Assembly: GCF_000710915.1 (NCBI RefSeq)
Contig: NZ_BAUA01000069.1
Span: 1-43,262 of the forward strand
Direction: 5' to 3'
Length of the DNA: 43,262 nt
Source of the DNA: Nocardia brasiliensis IFM 10847
GTDB taxonomy: Bacteria; Actinomycetota; Actinomycetes; Mycobacteriales; Mycobacteriaceae
Every line of letters starts with the position of its first letter. Within the stretch, counting starts at the first letter, position 1. Both the position numbers and the translations under genes were made by a program. The notes beneath the pieces were generated by a model that saw only the letters and a program-made list of their open reading frames with translations, ran no database searches and was not told the origin of the DNA. Below are positions 15,457 through 24,897 of this stretch, piece after piece.

Positions 15457-16808
15457 TGACGCCAATCCCGGTGTGCGCGGCCGAGTTCGGTACGCGGGGG
15501 CTCGTCGAAGATCCATTCGCGGGCGATCGCGTGCAGATTCGCGCGCGGCCGCAGCCCGCCGAGCATGGCCGCCAGCTGCAGATCCGCGCGCCCGCGCAGC
15601 ACGTGCTCGGCAGGCAGATTGAACGCCCGCACCGACGCACCGTCCGCGCCGCCGCCGAAGCCCAGCAGGGCCACCAGATCGGTGGCCACCTCCGGAGTGA
15701 TCTCGGCCTCCTCGTCGCGCAGATACCAGCCGAACACCCGGGTGAAAATCTCGTACGCCTCCTGCGGGAACACCTCCGAACGCGAGGCGAATCCGCGCGC
15801 CTCCATCAACTCTACGATTCGGTCGGCATCACCGCCGATACCCGCACGCAGGGCTGCCAATTCGGCTGCGGCGATCATCGGTTCGACAGCCTTGCAGAGG
15901 CCGAAATCCAGGAATCCGACGCCACCGTCGTCGAAGAGCACCACATTGCCCGGGTGCGGGTCACCGCTGTACAGATGCAGCAGATACGGGGTGCCGCCGT
16001 AGAAGCGGAACAGAATCTCGGCCAGCCGATCGCGCGCGGCCTGGGGCGCGTCGTAGGCCGCCCGCAGCGGCCGGCCCTCGAACCATTCGGTCACCAGCAC
16101 CCGGTGTCCCGACAGTTCGTTGATCACACGCGGAATACGGATGAACGGATGCGCGCGATAACCGGCCGCGAGGCGAATGGTGTGGGCGGCCTCGATGCGA
16201 TAGTCCAGCTCCTCCCGCATCCGCTCCTCGATCTCGTTGGCCAGTGTGGCGGTGTCGAGTGCCGGATGCAGCAGCCGGTAGACGCTCATCAGCATGCGCA
16301 GGTTTTTCAGGTCGGCGGCCACGGCGTCGGCGATTCCCGGGTACTGCGCCTTCACCGCGACCTGCCGGCCGTCGTGCAGGCGCGCTCGATAGACCTGGCC
16401 GATCGAGGCGGCGGCGACGGGCTCGCGATCGAATTCGGCGAACGCGGCGTCGAGATCGTTGCCGAGTTCCTGTTCGAGCAGGCCGCGCATCTGGTGCCAC
16501 GGCACTGCCGGAGCATTGTCCTGCAGATCCGCGAGCACGGCTTGGAACAGGTCACGCCGCTGTGGCTCGACCATGCCCGGGTCGACGATCGACAGCATCT
16601 GGCCGAATTTCATGGCCAGCCCCCGCATTCCGCCCAGCACAGTGACGATGCGTTCGGCGAGCAGGGCATCGCGCGCCCGCGCGGGGTCACCGCCCGGCGC
16701 GTGCAGGATAGCGGCGGTCCTGTGGACCGCGTGACGGGCCGCTTCGGTGCCGACCAGCCCGCCCAACTGTGCGGCGCGCCCGGCCCTCGATCGCGACATC
16801 CTCGTCAT
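15375..16808 (-). CDS. ABC1/UbiB-type atypical kinase
   Basis: A protein of about 477 residues of the ABC1/ADCK/UbiB family. Visible motifs in order: AMKFGQMLSI (the KxGQ motif), AAASIGQVYRARL (Ala-rich nucleotide loop), VAVKAQYPG with the ATP lysine, EELDYRIEA (ExD), YSGDPHPGNVVLF (catalytic loop) and FLDFG (metal binding). Family members act in quinone or lipid metabolism and bind ATP; direct protein kinase activity is doubtful. No membrane segments are evident. The tail (about 30 residues after DEPPRTELG) is encoded antisense to the Mas gene and may not be conserved. The gene diverges from a TetR gene and converges with the mce operon. A function in lipid handling is possible but not shown. 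Confidence 0.9.
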   Translation of the reverse strand: MTRMSRSRAGRAAQLGGLVGTEAARHAVHRTAAILHAPGGDPARARDALLAERIVTVLGGMRGLAMKFGQMLSIVDPGMVEPQRRDLFQAVLADLQDNAPAVPWHQMRGLLEQELGNDLDAAFAEFDREPVAAASIGQVYRARLHDGRQVAVKAQYPGIADAVAADLKNLRMLMSVYRLLHPALDTATLANEIEERMREELDYRIEAAHTIRLAAGYRAHPFIRIPRVINELSGHRVLVTEWFEGRPLRAAYDAPQAARDRLAEILFRFYGGTPYLLHLYSGDPHPGNVVLFDDGGVGFLDFGLCKAVEPMIAAAELAALRAGIGGDADRIVELMEARGFASRSEVFPQEAYEIFTRVFGWYLRDEEAEITPEVATDLVALLGFGGGADGASVRAFNLPAEHVLRGRADLQLAAMLGGLRPRANLHAIAREWIFDEPPRTELGRAHRDWRHHRDGSAPSIPPTSEICQSEPRSTVIR

Positions 16809-16917
16809 TTGCCGAGTATTGCCTGAACTGTGCCCGAAGGCGAGCAATGAGACGAAAATTCCTCGATGTTGCGGCCAGATCCCCGGTCATCGCACCCGAA
16901 ACGATAATCTCTGTCCC

Positions 16918-17547
16918 ATGACCCATGCTGGTATCGACGTCGAGCACCTGTTCGGGACCGGGCTCCCCGCCGCCGACGACGAACAGAACCGACTGCTCGA
17001 TGCAGCACGCGCAGAGTTCATCGAGCACGGATTCCGTCGTACCTCGGTCGGGGATATCGCACAGCGTGCCAAGGTCTCCCGGCCGACTGTATACCGACGG
17101 CTCGGCGACAAGGACGACATCGTCCGCAAGGTCGTCGTCCGCGAGGTGGTGTCGTTCTTCGTCACGATCAGCGCCCAGGTGCTGACCAAGCCGACCCCCG
17201 AGGAGAAGGCGGTCGAAGCGTTCGTCCTCGGGGTGCGCGAATCGCGCCGTCACCCGCTCGTCACCGCCCTGCGGCAATTCGAGCCGGAAACCCTCACCTC
17301 GTTCCTGAGCGACAATGTCGCGACCATGGAACCGGTGCGCGCGGCCATCGCCATGGCCATCACCGGCGACTCGTTGCCCCTCGACGGTGCGCTACGGGCC
17401 GCCGAGATGTTCATCCGGGTCAGTGCCTCCCTGCTCGTCGTTCCGAGCGACTCGCTTCCGATCGACACCGACGACCACGCGCGCTGGTTCGCCCAAACCT
17501 ATTTCCCGCCGATCATTCGTGCCTCCGCGATCCCCGCGCCCCTGTGA
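16918..17547 (+). CDS. TetR-family transcriptional regulator
   Basis: A 209-residue regulator. The N-terminal helix-turn-helix is clear: LLDAARAEFIEHGFRRTSVG, then IAQRAKVSRPTVYRRLGDKD. The ligand-binding C-terminal half is not recognisable as a specific subfamily. The ATG at 16918 begins where similarity plausibly starts. It is divergent from the ABC1-type kinase gene with about 110 bases between them, so it may control itself and that gene, and perhaps the mce or oxygenase operons. The region between holds only weak inverted repeats. Confidence 0.9.
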   Translation: MTHAGIDVEHLFGTGLPAADDEQNRLLDAARAEFIEHGFRRTSVGDIAQRAKVSRPTVYRRLGDKDDIVRKVVVREVVSFFVTISAQVLTKPTPEEKAVEAFVLGVRESRRHPLVTALRQFEPETLTSFLSDNVATMEPVRAAIAMAITGDSLPLDGALRAAEMFIRVSASLLVVPSDSLPIDTDDHARWFAQTYFPPIIRASAIPAPL

Positions 17548-17752
17548 TCCCCGCTCCACCCCACGCGGTCGAAACCGAACCGTGCCCACGTGGTTCGATC
17601 CGCTGCTCTCGACCGGACCCTGGAATCCGCTCGATGGGAGCCGTCGGCTCCGCCGCGCTTGTGGGAGACCACCTGGCGGTCTTCGCGCGCGTCGACCGAT
17701 TGGCGTATGCGCTCCCTGGGGTCATACGGTGCCGTCCAGTATCCATTGTCGG

Positions 17753-18001
17753 GTTTAACAGCGCCCCCGCGAAACCTGTTGCGGCCGAAGCGATCAGCAG
17801 ACCCGGCAGCGAAGTGGCGAATGCGAGAAGCACGAATCCGCCGGTACGCGGCAGACATCGACCGGCCGCCCAGGCGGCCAAACCCAGCGGGCCCGCGAGG
17901 TATCCGGCCAGGTACGGCATGAGCATGTAGAAGCCGAGATTGATGCCGAACTGGTTGATCATCAGCAGCCGGGCGGCCAGGACGAAGCCGCGAAACTTCA
18001 C
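17753..18001 (-). pseudogene. Remnant of an MFS transporter
   Basis: The translated N-terminus reads LLMINQFGINLGFYMLMPYL, the typical first transmembrane helix of a drug-type MFS transporter. After a second block (LAAWAAG) it jumps to GFVLLAFATSLPGLLIASAA, which normally lies two helices later. About 40 residues are therefore deleted. After LLNP the reading loses all resemblance to MFS proteins although the frame stays open to 17513. An intact transporter would have about 400 residues and twelve helices. Confidence 0.7.
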
Positions 18002-18002
18002 G

Positions 18003-18530
18003 AATGCGTGGACCTATGCCGGCACGTTGCCGGGACAGGAGATCGGGCTCGCCCGCGGCGAGGTGCTACGAACGGAGCTCGTCAACGCATTGCCAGGCCC
18101 CGTCGACGATTCACTGGCACGGCATCGCGATGCGCAATGACATGGTCGGCGCGCCGGACGTCACCCAACCCGCGGTGGCCCCGGGCAGTACGTTCCGCTA
18201 CGAGTTCGCCGTCCCGACCCAGGCGGCTCGGGCAGAAACGCAGCCGCCGATACCGCTTTCCGGGTCGGGTGGGTGGCCACCTAGTGAAAATCACCCACAC
18301 CGACGGCTTCCCGGTGCAGCCCGCTACCGGCTCGAGCCTGCTGATCCGCATGGGTGAGCGTTACGACGCGATCGTGGAAATGGCCGACGGTGTCTTTCCC
18401 ACTGGTCGCCGTCGCCGAGGGAAAGGCTGGTCAAGCCTTCGCGCTGATCCGCACCCGCAGAGGCACACTGCCACCAGCCACCGTGCGCCCGGCGGAGCCG
18501 GCGGTGCCGCCCCCGGTCACCGCCGACCGG
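18003..18530 (+). pseudogene. Remnant of a multicopper oxidase
   Basis: Pieces of a multicopper oxidase appear in order but in changing frames: AWTYAGTLPGQEIGLARGEV (about 18010-18075); STIHWHGIAMRNDMVGAP (from about 18106), with the HWH copper motif; THTDGFPVQPATGSSLLIRM then GERYDAIVEMADG (about 18285-18400); and GQAFALIRTRRG (from about 18430). The copper motif that normally follows (HxH in the HPHVG region) is missing, which indicates a deletion of about 100 codons between the second and third pieces. At least three frameshifts are needed. The C-terminal half is absent. Together with the MFS remnant this marks a decaying stretch. Confidence 0.75.
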
Positions 18531-18689
18531 TATGGGTGTGGACAGCGCGACCTGGCTGGTGCGACTGCTGCTCGATCCTGGATTCCGGCCGCCGCAGCTG
18601 CGTGATGATCTGTCGAATCCGATTATGACGATCGCGGCGATCTCGCGACCCCGTTGCTGTTGTTTCAACGATGCATTTTCAATCTGCGG

Positions 18690-20039
18690 TCAGTTCGGCA
18701 GAGCCGAGCAGTCGCCGGTCGCGGGAACGTCGGCGAACCGAGCCAGCAGCCAGTCGGTCATCACCGACAGATACGGGAGGATGCTGATCACATGTCCGAC
18801 TCCGAGGCCGTTGAACCACGGGGGAATTCGATCGAACTTGTTCAGTTCCACGGTCGCGCCGCTGTCGCACCAGTCCTGCGCGAGCTGCCTGCTCTGGGGG
18901 TGGCCGACCAGATCGTCGACGACCGACGAGGAGATGTAGACGGGCGCACCGGGGGTGAGTCGGCCGATTCGCTGCCGATCGAGCAGCTCGCGCAGGATCG
19001 GGGAATCGAGAATCTCTTCCGAGAGCAGTCGCCCACTTGCGGTGAACTCGCGCGATCTCCGGAACATGTTGCGCAGCAACAGATCCGGAACGCATGAGGT
19101 GGCGACCTCGGCTATCAGCCGTTTTCCGCTGTCGTTGGTGATGCGGTCGATTTCCGGTCTCGCCTCGGGATAGACGGCCGCCAGACTGTTGATGATGTAT
19201 CCGAACAAACCGACTGCGGGACCGCTGATTACGCCGTTGCCGAACATACCGGCATCGGCGGCCGGTGCGGTCAGGACGGCGATCAGGTCCGCGGGAACCG
19301 CGCCCACAAAGCTGCCACGCAGGTCGAGTTCGGGTGCGTAGCCGGGCTGCATCTCCGCTGCCGAGGCTGCCGCACCACCACCTTGGGAGTAGCCCGCGAT
19401 CGCCAGCGGTGCGGCCGCGCCCAGGGAGGTGCCGGGTAGTTTCCGAGCCGCCCTGGCCGCATCGAGCACGGCGTGACCTTGGGACTCACGGTTCATCCAG
19501 TCGTGCACCGCGGGGGTGCCGAGTCCGGCGTAGTCGGTCATGACGACGGCGACACCACGCGCCAGCAGCAGGTAGACGGGCAGGACCTCGTACTCGGTCA
19601 TGACGTCGAACGGGAAGTGGTAGTTGAGCAGTTCTCCGAACAGCTTCGACGGTGCGCAGTCGTCGCCCTGGCCCTGGGTGCCCGCCGCCATAGTGACCAG
19701 CGGTCGATCGCCGGGCCCGGTCCAGGGTTGGCTGGGCTCGAAGTAGGTGCCCGTCACCGCGATCGGCTCGTCGTGGGCGTCGTTGCTGCGGTACATGATC
19801 CGTTGCGCGGTCGCCGGGATCGTGACCTCGTTCAACCGGAGCGACAACGGGAGCGGGAACGGTTGAGTGCGAATGACGTCACCGGCAGCCGATCCGGGGA
19901 GCGGGTCGGGAGGCAGGTAGAAGGCATCGACGGCAGCATCGCTCGAGCCCGTGGGCGGTGCTGCTTCGGCGACCCCGCCGAGCACGAGCGCCATCACCGT
20001 GGCGACGGTCAGATACCGCACTGTGTCCGCGAATTTCAT
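18690..20039 (-). CDS. Secreted lipase of the LIP family
   Basis: A 449-residue protein with a Sec signal peptide (about residues 1-26, ending AEAAPP), so it is exported. The nucleophile elbow is GYSQGGG, within LAIAGYSQGGGAAASAAEMQ, typical of the secretory lipases related to Candida lipase A found in several copies in Nocardia and Mycobacterium. Conserved flanking features include MTDYAGLGTP and the acid/His region near DDLVGHPQSRQLAQDWCDSG and VGHV. It would hydrolyse acylglycerols or other esters outside the membrane and supply fatty acids to the co-transcribed acyl-CoA synthetase. Its ATG overlaps the stop of the hydrolase gene (ATGA). Confidence 0.9.
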   Translation of the reverse strand: MKFADTVRYLTVATVMALVLGGVAEAAPPTGSSDAAVDAFYLPPDPLPGSAAGDVIRTQPFPLPLSLRLNEVTIPATAQRIMYRSNDAHDEPIAVTGTYFEPSQPWTGPGDRPLVTMAAGTQGQGDDCAPSKLFGELLNYHFPFDVMTEYEVLPVYLLLARGVAVVMTDYAGLGTPAVHDWMNRESQGHAVLDAARAARKLPGTSLGAAAPLAIAGYSQGGGAAASAAEMQPGYAPELDLRGSFVGAVPADLIAVLTAPAADAGMFGNGVISGPAVGLFGYIINSLAAVYPEARPEIDRITNDSGKRLIAEVATSCVPDLLLRNMFRRSREFTASGRLLSEEILDSPILRELLDRQRIGRLTPGAPVYISSSVVDDLVGHPQSRQLAQDWCDSGATVELNKFDRIPPWFNGLGVGHVISILPYLSVMTDWLLARFADVPATGDCSALPN

Positions 20040-20857
20040 GAGTGTTCTCGGTTCTTTAGTGGGCGAGGTGCTATGAGGAATTCGCGCAGCAGCGCGACGA
20101 CCTCGTCGGGGGTCTCGACATTGGGGGTGTGGCCGGCGTTTTCGATGACTCGCACGGTCGCACCCGCGGCGCGGTAGCGCGTGATGCTTCCTTCGCAGTC
20201 GAAGAACTGGTCGTGACGGCCGTGGATCGCGAGCACGGGTTTGTCGATGGCGCGGATCCGGGCATCGAGCGGTTCCGCCCGCAACTCGAGATCGCGAGTT
20301 CGCGCCACGGCGCGGTACATACCGAGCGACATCACCGCGCGGTCGTGCAGCGGCTGGCGCGGATCATCGAAACCGGATCCGATGTCGAAGCCGGGCCGGA
20401 ATCCGCTGCGTAACACCCGCCATACCATCCAATCCGGTATCAGATGGTGCACCAGTTGCGGCGCCATCGGCAAACCGACCAGCGAGTGGCCGCGCGGCAA
20501 CTTGGCGAGGCTGTAATCCGGCGATTGGCTCATGATCACGATCTCGCTGACACGAGCCGAGATCGCTCCGACGCCCAAGGCCGTATCGGTGCCATAGGAA
20601 TGCCCGACCACCATCGCGTCGGTGAGGTCGAGCTCATCGAAAACCGCTGCCAGGGAACGGGTCTGGCCCTGCGGATCGAGGCCCTGATCGCCGCCGGTGC
20701 GCCCGTGTCCGTTCAGATCAACTCGAATGACCCGGTAGTCGTCGGCCAGTCGCGGCACGACGCGGTCGTACCAGTGCAATGAGCAAGCGAACCCGTGCAC
20801 GAGCACGATCGGTTTGCCCTGCGGTTTGCCGTCTTCGCGGAAGTACATCTGGGTCAC
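20036..20857 (-). CDS. Alpha/beta hydrolase
   Basis: A 273-residue alpha/beta-hydrolase. It shows the oxyanion HGFACSLHWYDRVV, the nucleophile elbow VVGHSYG, the acid in HGRHDQFFD and the catalytic His in AGHTPNVE. The GTG start overlaps the stop of the enoyl-CoA hydratase gene (GTGA); the longer frame upstream is that gene's shadow. A paralogue lies at 27354 and shares RVDL-x-GHG, PGFD, NPRQ/DPRQ plus LHD, LDARI and a C-terminal REFL. The substrate is unknown. Its place in a lipid-degradation operon suggests an ester or thioester. Confidence 0.9.
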   Translation of the reverse strand: MTQMYFREDGKPQGKPIVLVHGFACSLHWYDRVVPRLADDYRVIRVDLNGHGRTGGDQGLDPQGQTRSLAAVFDELDLTDAMVVGHSYGTDTALGVGAISARVSEIVIMSQSPDYSLAKLPRGHSLVGLPMAPQLVHHLIPDWMVWRVLRSGFRPGFDIGSGFDDPRQPLHDRAVMSLGMYRAVARTRDLELRAEPLDARIRAIDKPVLAIHGRHDQFFDCEGSITRYRAAGATVRVIENAGHTPNVETPDEVVALLREFLIAPRPLKNREHS

Positions 20858-21618
20858 CGTCCTGTCCAGCGCGGGGCGCGCTTGTCCGCGAACGCGCGGA
20901 TCCCCTCGCGGCAGTCTTCGGAGGCGAGCACGGTCTCGATCGCCTTTTGTGTGACGGTCCAACCGGTTTCGTCGGAGGCAGCGTGGAAGCTGTCGAGCGC
21001 GCGCAGGGTTTCCCGGATGGATACCGGTCCGTTGACACGCAGCCGACCGGCCAGCTCGAGCGCCGATTCGACAGCCTTGCCCGGCTCGGTCAACACATTG
21101 ACCAGCCCGAGCGCGTGCGCGCGTTCAGCAGCGAGAGGCTCACCGGTGAGCAGCAGTTCGGTGGCGATATTGCGCGGCAACGCCCGGGCAGTACGGAACA
21201 GCGCCCCGCACGCCGCGACCACCCCGCGCCGCACTTCGGGCAGGCTGAACGACGAGGCCGTGGAGGCCACCACCAGATCACACGCCAGCACCAGTTCGAA
21301 CCCGCCGCCCAGAGCGGGGCCGTCGACCGCCGCGATCAGCGGTTTGACGCGGTGGCGGCGAACCAGGCCGTATTCCCCTCCGCGTGCGGTCGGTGCGCCC
21401 GAGCCGTGCTCGAGATCGGTGCCCGCGCTGAATACCGAACCCGCGCCGGTCAACACGCCGGTGCGCAGGTCGGGATTGTCGTCCAGCTCGTTCAGCGCCG
21501 CGTCCAGAGCCGCGGTCAGCCCGGCGTCGATCGCGTTGCGCCGGCGCTCACGCTGCATGGTGAGCACCAAGATGTCGTCGACGCGAGTGCATTCCAGAAT
21601 GTCCGCGGGGCTGGTCAC
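20854..21618 (-). CDS. Enoyl-CoA hydratase/isomerase (crotonase) family protein
   Basis: A crotonase-fold protein of about 254 residues. It contains RRNAIDAGLTAALDAALNEL, the oxyanion-hole regions FSAGTDLEHG and DGPALGGGFELVLACDLVVA, and the C-terminal helix ending FADKRAPRWTGR. The usual Glu pair of true hydratases is not clear (the second region reads LPEVRRGVVAACGAL), so hydratase, isomerase or hydrolase activity cannot be chosen. It probably acts on the CoA ester made by the preceding synthetase. The start is ambiguous: GTG 21621 overlaps the upstream stop by one base, GTG 21618 follows directly, and ATG 21651 would overlap by 31 bases. Confidence 0.9.
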   Translation of the reverse strand: MTSPADILECTRVDDILVLTMQRERRRNAIDAGLTAALDAALNELDDNPDLRTGVLTGAGSVFSAGTDLEHGSGAPTARGGEYGLVRRHRVKPLIAAVDGPALGGGFELVLACDLVVASTASSFSLPEVRRGVVAACGALFRTARALPRNIATELLLTGEPLAAERAHALGLVNVLTEPGKAVESALELAGRLRVNGPVSIRETLRALDSFHAASDETGWTVTQKAIETVLASEDCREGIRAFADKRAPRWTGR

Positions 21619-21620
21619 CA

Positions 21621-23162
21621 CTACGACACCTGCCTTTCCGATTCGTTCCAAAACTGTTTGCGCAGTTCGTGTTTGAGGATCTTTCCCGCTCCCGACAGCG
21701 GCATGGACTCGGCGATCTCGATGCTGCGCGGCACCTTGTACCCGGCGATGAGCGCCTTGGTGTGCTCGCGGATCTCCTCGAGAGTGACCGTTCGACCGGC
21801 ATGGCAGACAATCACGGCATGTACCCGCTCACCCCACGTCGGATCGGGTGCACCGATGACCGCGCACACCGCGACCGCCGGATGCGCGGAGATCGCGTTC
21901 TCCACTTCGGCGGAGTACACGTTCTCCCCGCCGGTGATGATCATGTCCTTGAGCCGGTCGACCACATGGACGTAACCGGCGTCGTCCATGAATCCGCCGT
22001 CGCCGGTGTGCATCCAGCCGTCCCGCAGGACTGCCGCGGTCTCCTGCGGCTTGTTCAGATAGCCGAGCATGACATGGCCGCCGCACACCACGATCTCGCC
22101 GACCGTGCCGCGCGGCACCTCGAGGTCCTCGGCGTCGACGATCCGCACCTCGCTGTGCGGCAGCGCGCGCCCGGCCGAACCGAGCAGGGTGTCGGTGTGA
22201 TCGCCGGGGGTGAGCATGGTGGCGACGGCGGCTACCTCGGTCATCCCGTACGCCTGCACGAACCGGGCGTGCGGGAAGGCCGCGACCGCCCGGTCCAGCG
22301 CGGCCCGCGAGATCGGCGCGCCGCCATAGAACAGGTGCCGAATCGACGAGAGATCATGCTCGGCCGCCGCCGGATGATCGGCCAGCAACTGAATCATGAT
22401 GGGAATCAGGACGGTGTCGGTGACCCGATGCTCCTGGATCGCCGCCAGCACCGCCGCCGGATCGAAGGCCGGGACGATCACGTGCGTAGCACCCAGGCTC
22501 ACCCCGCACGCCCACAGGAAAAGATCGGCGAGGTGAAACATAGGGGCGGCGTGCAGGATTCGGGAAGCTTCGTCGAAGATCCCGGTGGCCAGCACGCCCA
22601 GCATCGAGGTCTGCAGATTCGCGTGGCTGAGCAGTACTCCCTTCGGGAATCCCGTGGTGCCGCCGGTGTAGAACACTCCCGCGACCGCGTGCCCGCCGCG
22701 GCGGGCGTCGGGAATCGGGTCGGCGGCCGCGACAAGGTCCTCGTAGTCGAGCATGACCTCCGGCACGGGGCCCTCGCCGCAGTACACCACGGTGCGTACA
22801 CACTCGCACTGCTCCCGGATCGCCGCCACCATCGGCGCGAAAGCCTGGTCGACGAACAACACCCGACTGTCGGAATCGGTGAGCGAGTAGGCGATTTCGG
22901 CGGAACTCCACCGGATATTGACCGGATTGATCACCGCGTTCGCCCACGGCACCGCCAGCAGGAACTCGCTGTAGCGATCCGAATTCAGCGACAGGATCGC
23001 CACCGGCTCGTCGTCGCCGACACCCAACCCACGCAGCGCTCCCGCCAATGCGGCAATGCGCCGGGCTGCTTCGGCATACGTCCGCCGACGGTCCTGATAG
23101 ATCGACATCACCCGCTCGGGGTGCTGTTGCACCGCGCGATGCAACCCCTGTGTCAGATACAT
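21621..23162 (-). CDS. Acyl-CoA synthetase (AMP-forming, FadD-like)
   Basis: A 513-residue adenylate-forming enzyme that would activate a carboxylic acid to its CoA thioester through an acyl-AMP. Motifs in order: the P-loop FYTGGTTGFPKGV, the YGMTE motif, GWMHTGDGGFMDDAGYV (A7/A8 region), DRLKDMIITGGENVYSAEVE, and the catalytic lysine near the end in GAGKILKHELRK. Length and motifs fit medium- or long-chain fatty acyl or aryl acid ligases. It is the first gene of a four-gene leftward operon with overlapping junctions. GAGGGCAAGGG precedes the ATG. A PucR-type regulator gene diverges from it. Confidence 0.93.
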   Translation of the reverse strand: MYLTQGLHRAVQQHPERVMSIYQDRRRTYAEAARRIAALAGALRGLGVGDDEPVAILSLNSDRYSEFLLAVPWANAVINPVNIRWSSAEIAYSLTDSDSRVLFVDQAFAPMVAAIREQCECVRTVVYCGEGPVPEVMLDYEDLVAAADPIPDARRGGHAVAGVFYTGGTTGFPKGVLLSHANLQTSMLGVLATGIFDEASRILHAAPMFHLADLFLWACGVSLGATHVIVPAFDPAAVLAAIQEHRVTDTVLIPIMIQLLADHPAAAEHDLSSIRHLFYGGAPISRAALDRAVAAFPHARFVQAYGMTEVAAVATMLTPGDHTDTLLGSAGRALPHSEVRIVDAEDLEVPRGTVGEIVVCGGHVMLGYLNKPQETAAVLRDGWMHTGDGGFMDDAGYVHVVDRLKDMIITGGENVYSAEVENAISAHPAVAVCAVIGAPDPTWGERVHAVIVCHAGRTVTLEEIREHTKALIAGYKVPRSIEIAESMPLSGAGKILKHELRKQFWNESERQVS

Positions 23163-23305
23163 CCCTTGCCCTCGTCGTCGAGTACGGCAGTCCGCCGGTC
23201 TCGAGTATTCGGGTAGCGGCGTAGGCCTGCCATGGATCCGATGCCAACGCGATCACGACGATTTTGTTGCTCATTCCAATGGGTCGCCATACTCTCGACA
23301 ACACC

Positions 23306-24460
23306 ATGGGAGCCACCGTCGAACCACCGCAGTCCGCGCAGTTACGACGACTCCTGACTCAGCTCATGGAACAAAAGGAGCAGCTCATCGATGCCATGGC
23401 GCATCGATCGCAGGCCGCTGCGGCGGGCTACTCCGCGATCTCGGCAGCGACCGTCGCCCGCACGTCGCCGGTGTTGTTCGATCGCATGGTCGACGCACTG
23501 GGCCGACGGAGTCCGTTGAACGAAGACGACCTGCAAGTCTTCCGCGAATACGGGAAAATACGTGCCCAGCAGGGGCTTTCACTGCCAGACATCCAGCACA
23601 GCTGGCGGGTGACCATTCAGGACGTATTGTTCGCGATAACAAAAGTGGGTCGCGAACTGGATATTCCCGATGCACTGCTCCTCGACACCACCCATCAGTT
23701 GCTCGCACTGGTCGACCAGGCGACCGCTGCCTACGCGGCAGCCCACCGCGAAGTCGAGCTGGAACTGTCCCGACGCGACCTGCATATGCGGGCCGATTTC
23801 ACCCGCGCGCTGCTGCTCGGTACGCTCGGCGCCGCCGCCGTGCGGCAACAAGCCGATCGATACGGCCTCGATCCGGACGTCGAATACCGCGCATTCCGAA
23901 CCCGGCTCACCGACTCCGACACCACCGACGCATCGCCCTGGTCGATGCGCGCCGCGGCCTCGTACGGGTTGACGACCGTCATCGACGGCGACCTTGCCGG
24001 TGTGCTCGAATCGGCCAGAACCCTCGACACCACATCCACCATCGGTGTAGGCCCGCCTGTCCCGCTTGCCGACTTACCCCGATCCTTCGGCCTGGCGGGC
24101 CGAGCGCTGGCCACCGCCGAAACCTTCGGCCGACCGGGGCCGAACACGCTGGAATCCCTGGGTGTACTACCGGCAGTCATCGCCGACCACGATCTCGGTG
24201 CCGAACTCCTTCGCCGGCTCCTGCTTCCCCTCGGCACCGACGCACAGGCACAGCTCCTCATCGACACCGTCGACCGCTACATCGACACCGGTATGCGCGC
24301 CGACCTCACCGCGGCACAACTCGTCGTACACCCCAACACCGTCCGCTACCGCATCGCCAGATTCGAAGACCTCACCGGCACCGACCTCCGCAAACCCCAT
24401 GCCACCCTGCAAGTCTGGTGGGCCATCCGATACCGGGAAGCCACCCACCGGGGCATATGA
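23306..24460 (+). CDS. PucR/CdaR-type helix-turn-helix regulator
   Basis: A 384-residue regulator. The N-terminal half is helical and resembles the sensor part of actinobacterial PucR-like proteins (VFREYGKIRAQQGLSLPDIQ, then an ITKVGREL helix). The C-terminal PucR helix-turn-helix is clear: RADLTAAQLVVHPNTVRYRI, then ARFEDLTGTDL. These regulators usually respond to a catabolic substrate. Divergence from the acyl-CoA synthetase operon suggests that it controls that operon. The start at 23306 is chosen as the first ATG before the conserved helical part; ATG 23279 or 23264 would lengthen the N-terminus. Confidence 0.85.
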   Translation: MGATVEPPQSAQLRRLLTQLMEQKEQLIDAMAHRSQAAAAGYSAISAATVARTSPVLFDRMVDALGRRSPLNEDDLQVFREYGKIRAQQGLSLPDIQHSWRVTIQDVLFAITKVGRELDIPDALLLDTTHQLLALVDQATAAYAAAHREVELELSRRDLHMRADFTRALLLGTLGAAAVRQQADRYGLDPDVEYRAFRTRLTDSDTTDASPWSMRAAASYGLTTVIDGDLAGVLESARTLDTTSTIGVGPPVPLADLPRSFGLAGRALATAETFGRPGPNTLESLGVLPAVIADHDLGAELLRRLLLPLGTDAQAQLLIDTVDRYIDTGMRADLTAAQLVVHPNTVRYRIARFEDLTGTDLRKPHATLQVWWAIRYREATHRGI

Positions 24461-24868
24461 TCCGGGCCCGACCGCAGCCAACGAAGTGATGGCCGCACCG
24501 CCGACTGGCGCGACCCGAACAGCGGCTCCGCGTGGGTATGACGACCTGGCATTCGCGCAGGTCATGCGCGGCATTGAGCATTCCGAGTACGGGACGACCT
24601 AGTTGTATGCGTGAGCATGCCGGTGACGAGAACACAGACAAACAGCGAATCATGTTCTCGCCCTGGGCTGTACGACAGTCAGCAAGGATGTTGGGCGACA
24701 TCGCTTGCTGTCGTATCCACGACCTCCAGCGACACCGACTGTAGGCAAGTACTGCCTGTTCCACACCAGAACCCTGGACCTGTCCGGCGTGCCGGCCTGT
24801 CGCTCGGACCTTTGGTGCAGGCGACTGCCCGGGTACGACCAGGCGGGCGCACAAGCCGGACGGCCATC
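24461..24868. other. Intergenic stretch without a convincing gene
   Basis: Both strands were read. Short open frames exist, but none has a ribosome site, family motif or plausible composition. The stretch before 24600 has coding-like GC but no recognisable protein and could be a fully decayed gene. Confidence 0.5.
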
Positions 24869-24897
24869 TTGACGACCCATGCGTCCTTCGATAACGT
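24869..24897 (+). promoter_or_regulatory. Probable promoter of the amidohydrolase cluster
   Basis: TTGACG (24869-24874) and TAACGT (24892-24897) are separated by 17 bases, a good sigma-A-type arrangement. The transcript would begin about 37 bases before the amidohydrolase ATG. The -10 element lies partly inside the left arm of an inverted repeat. Confidence 0.55.

Noticed and set aside
17513..17752. Continuation of the MFS frame as part of a real 162-residue protein
   Set aside because: After LLNP the translation has no hydrophobic helices and no resemblance to transporters, so it is read-through of decayed DNA.
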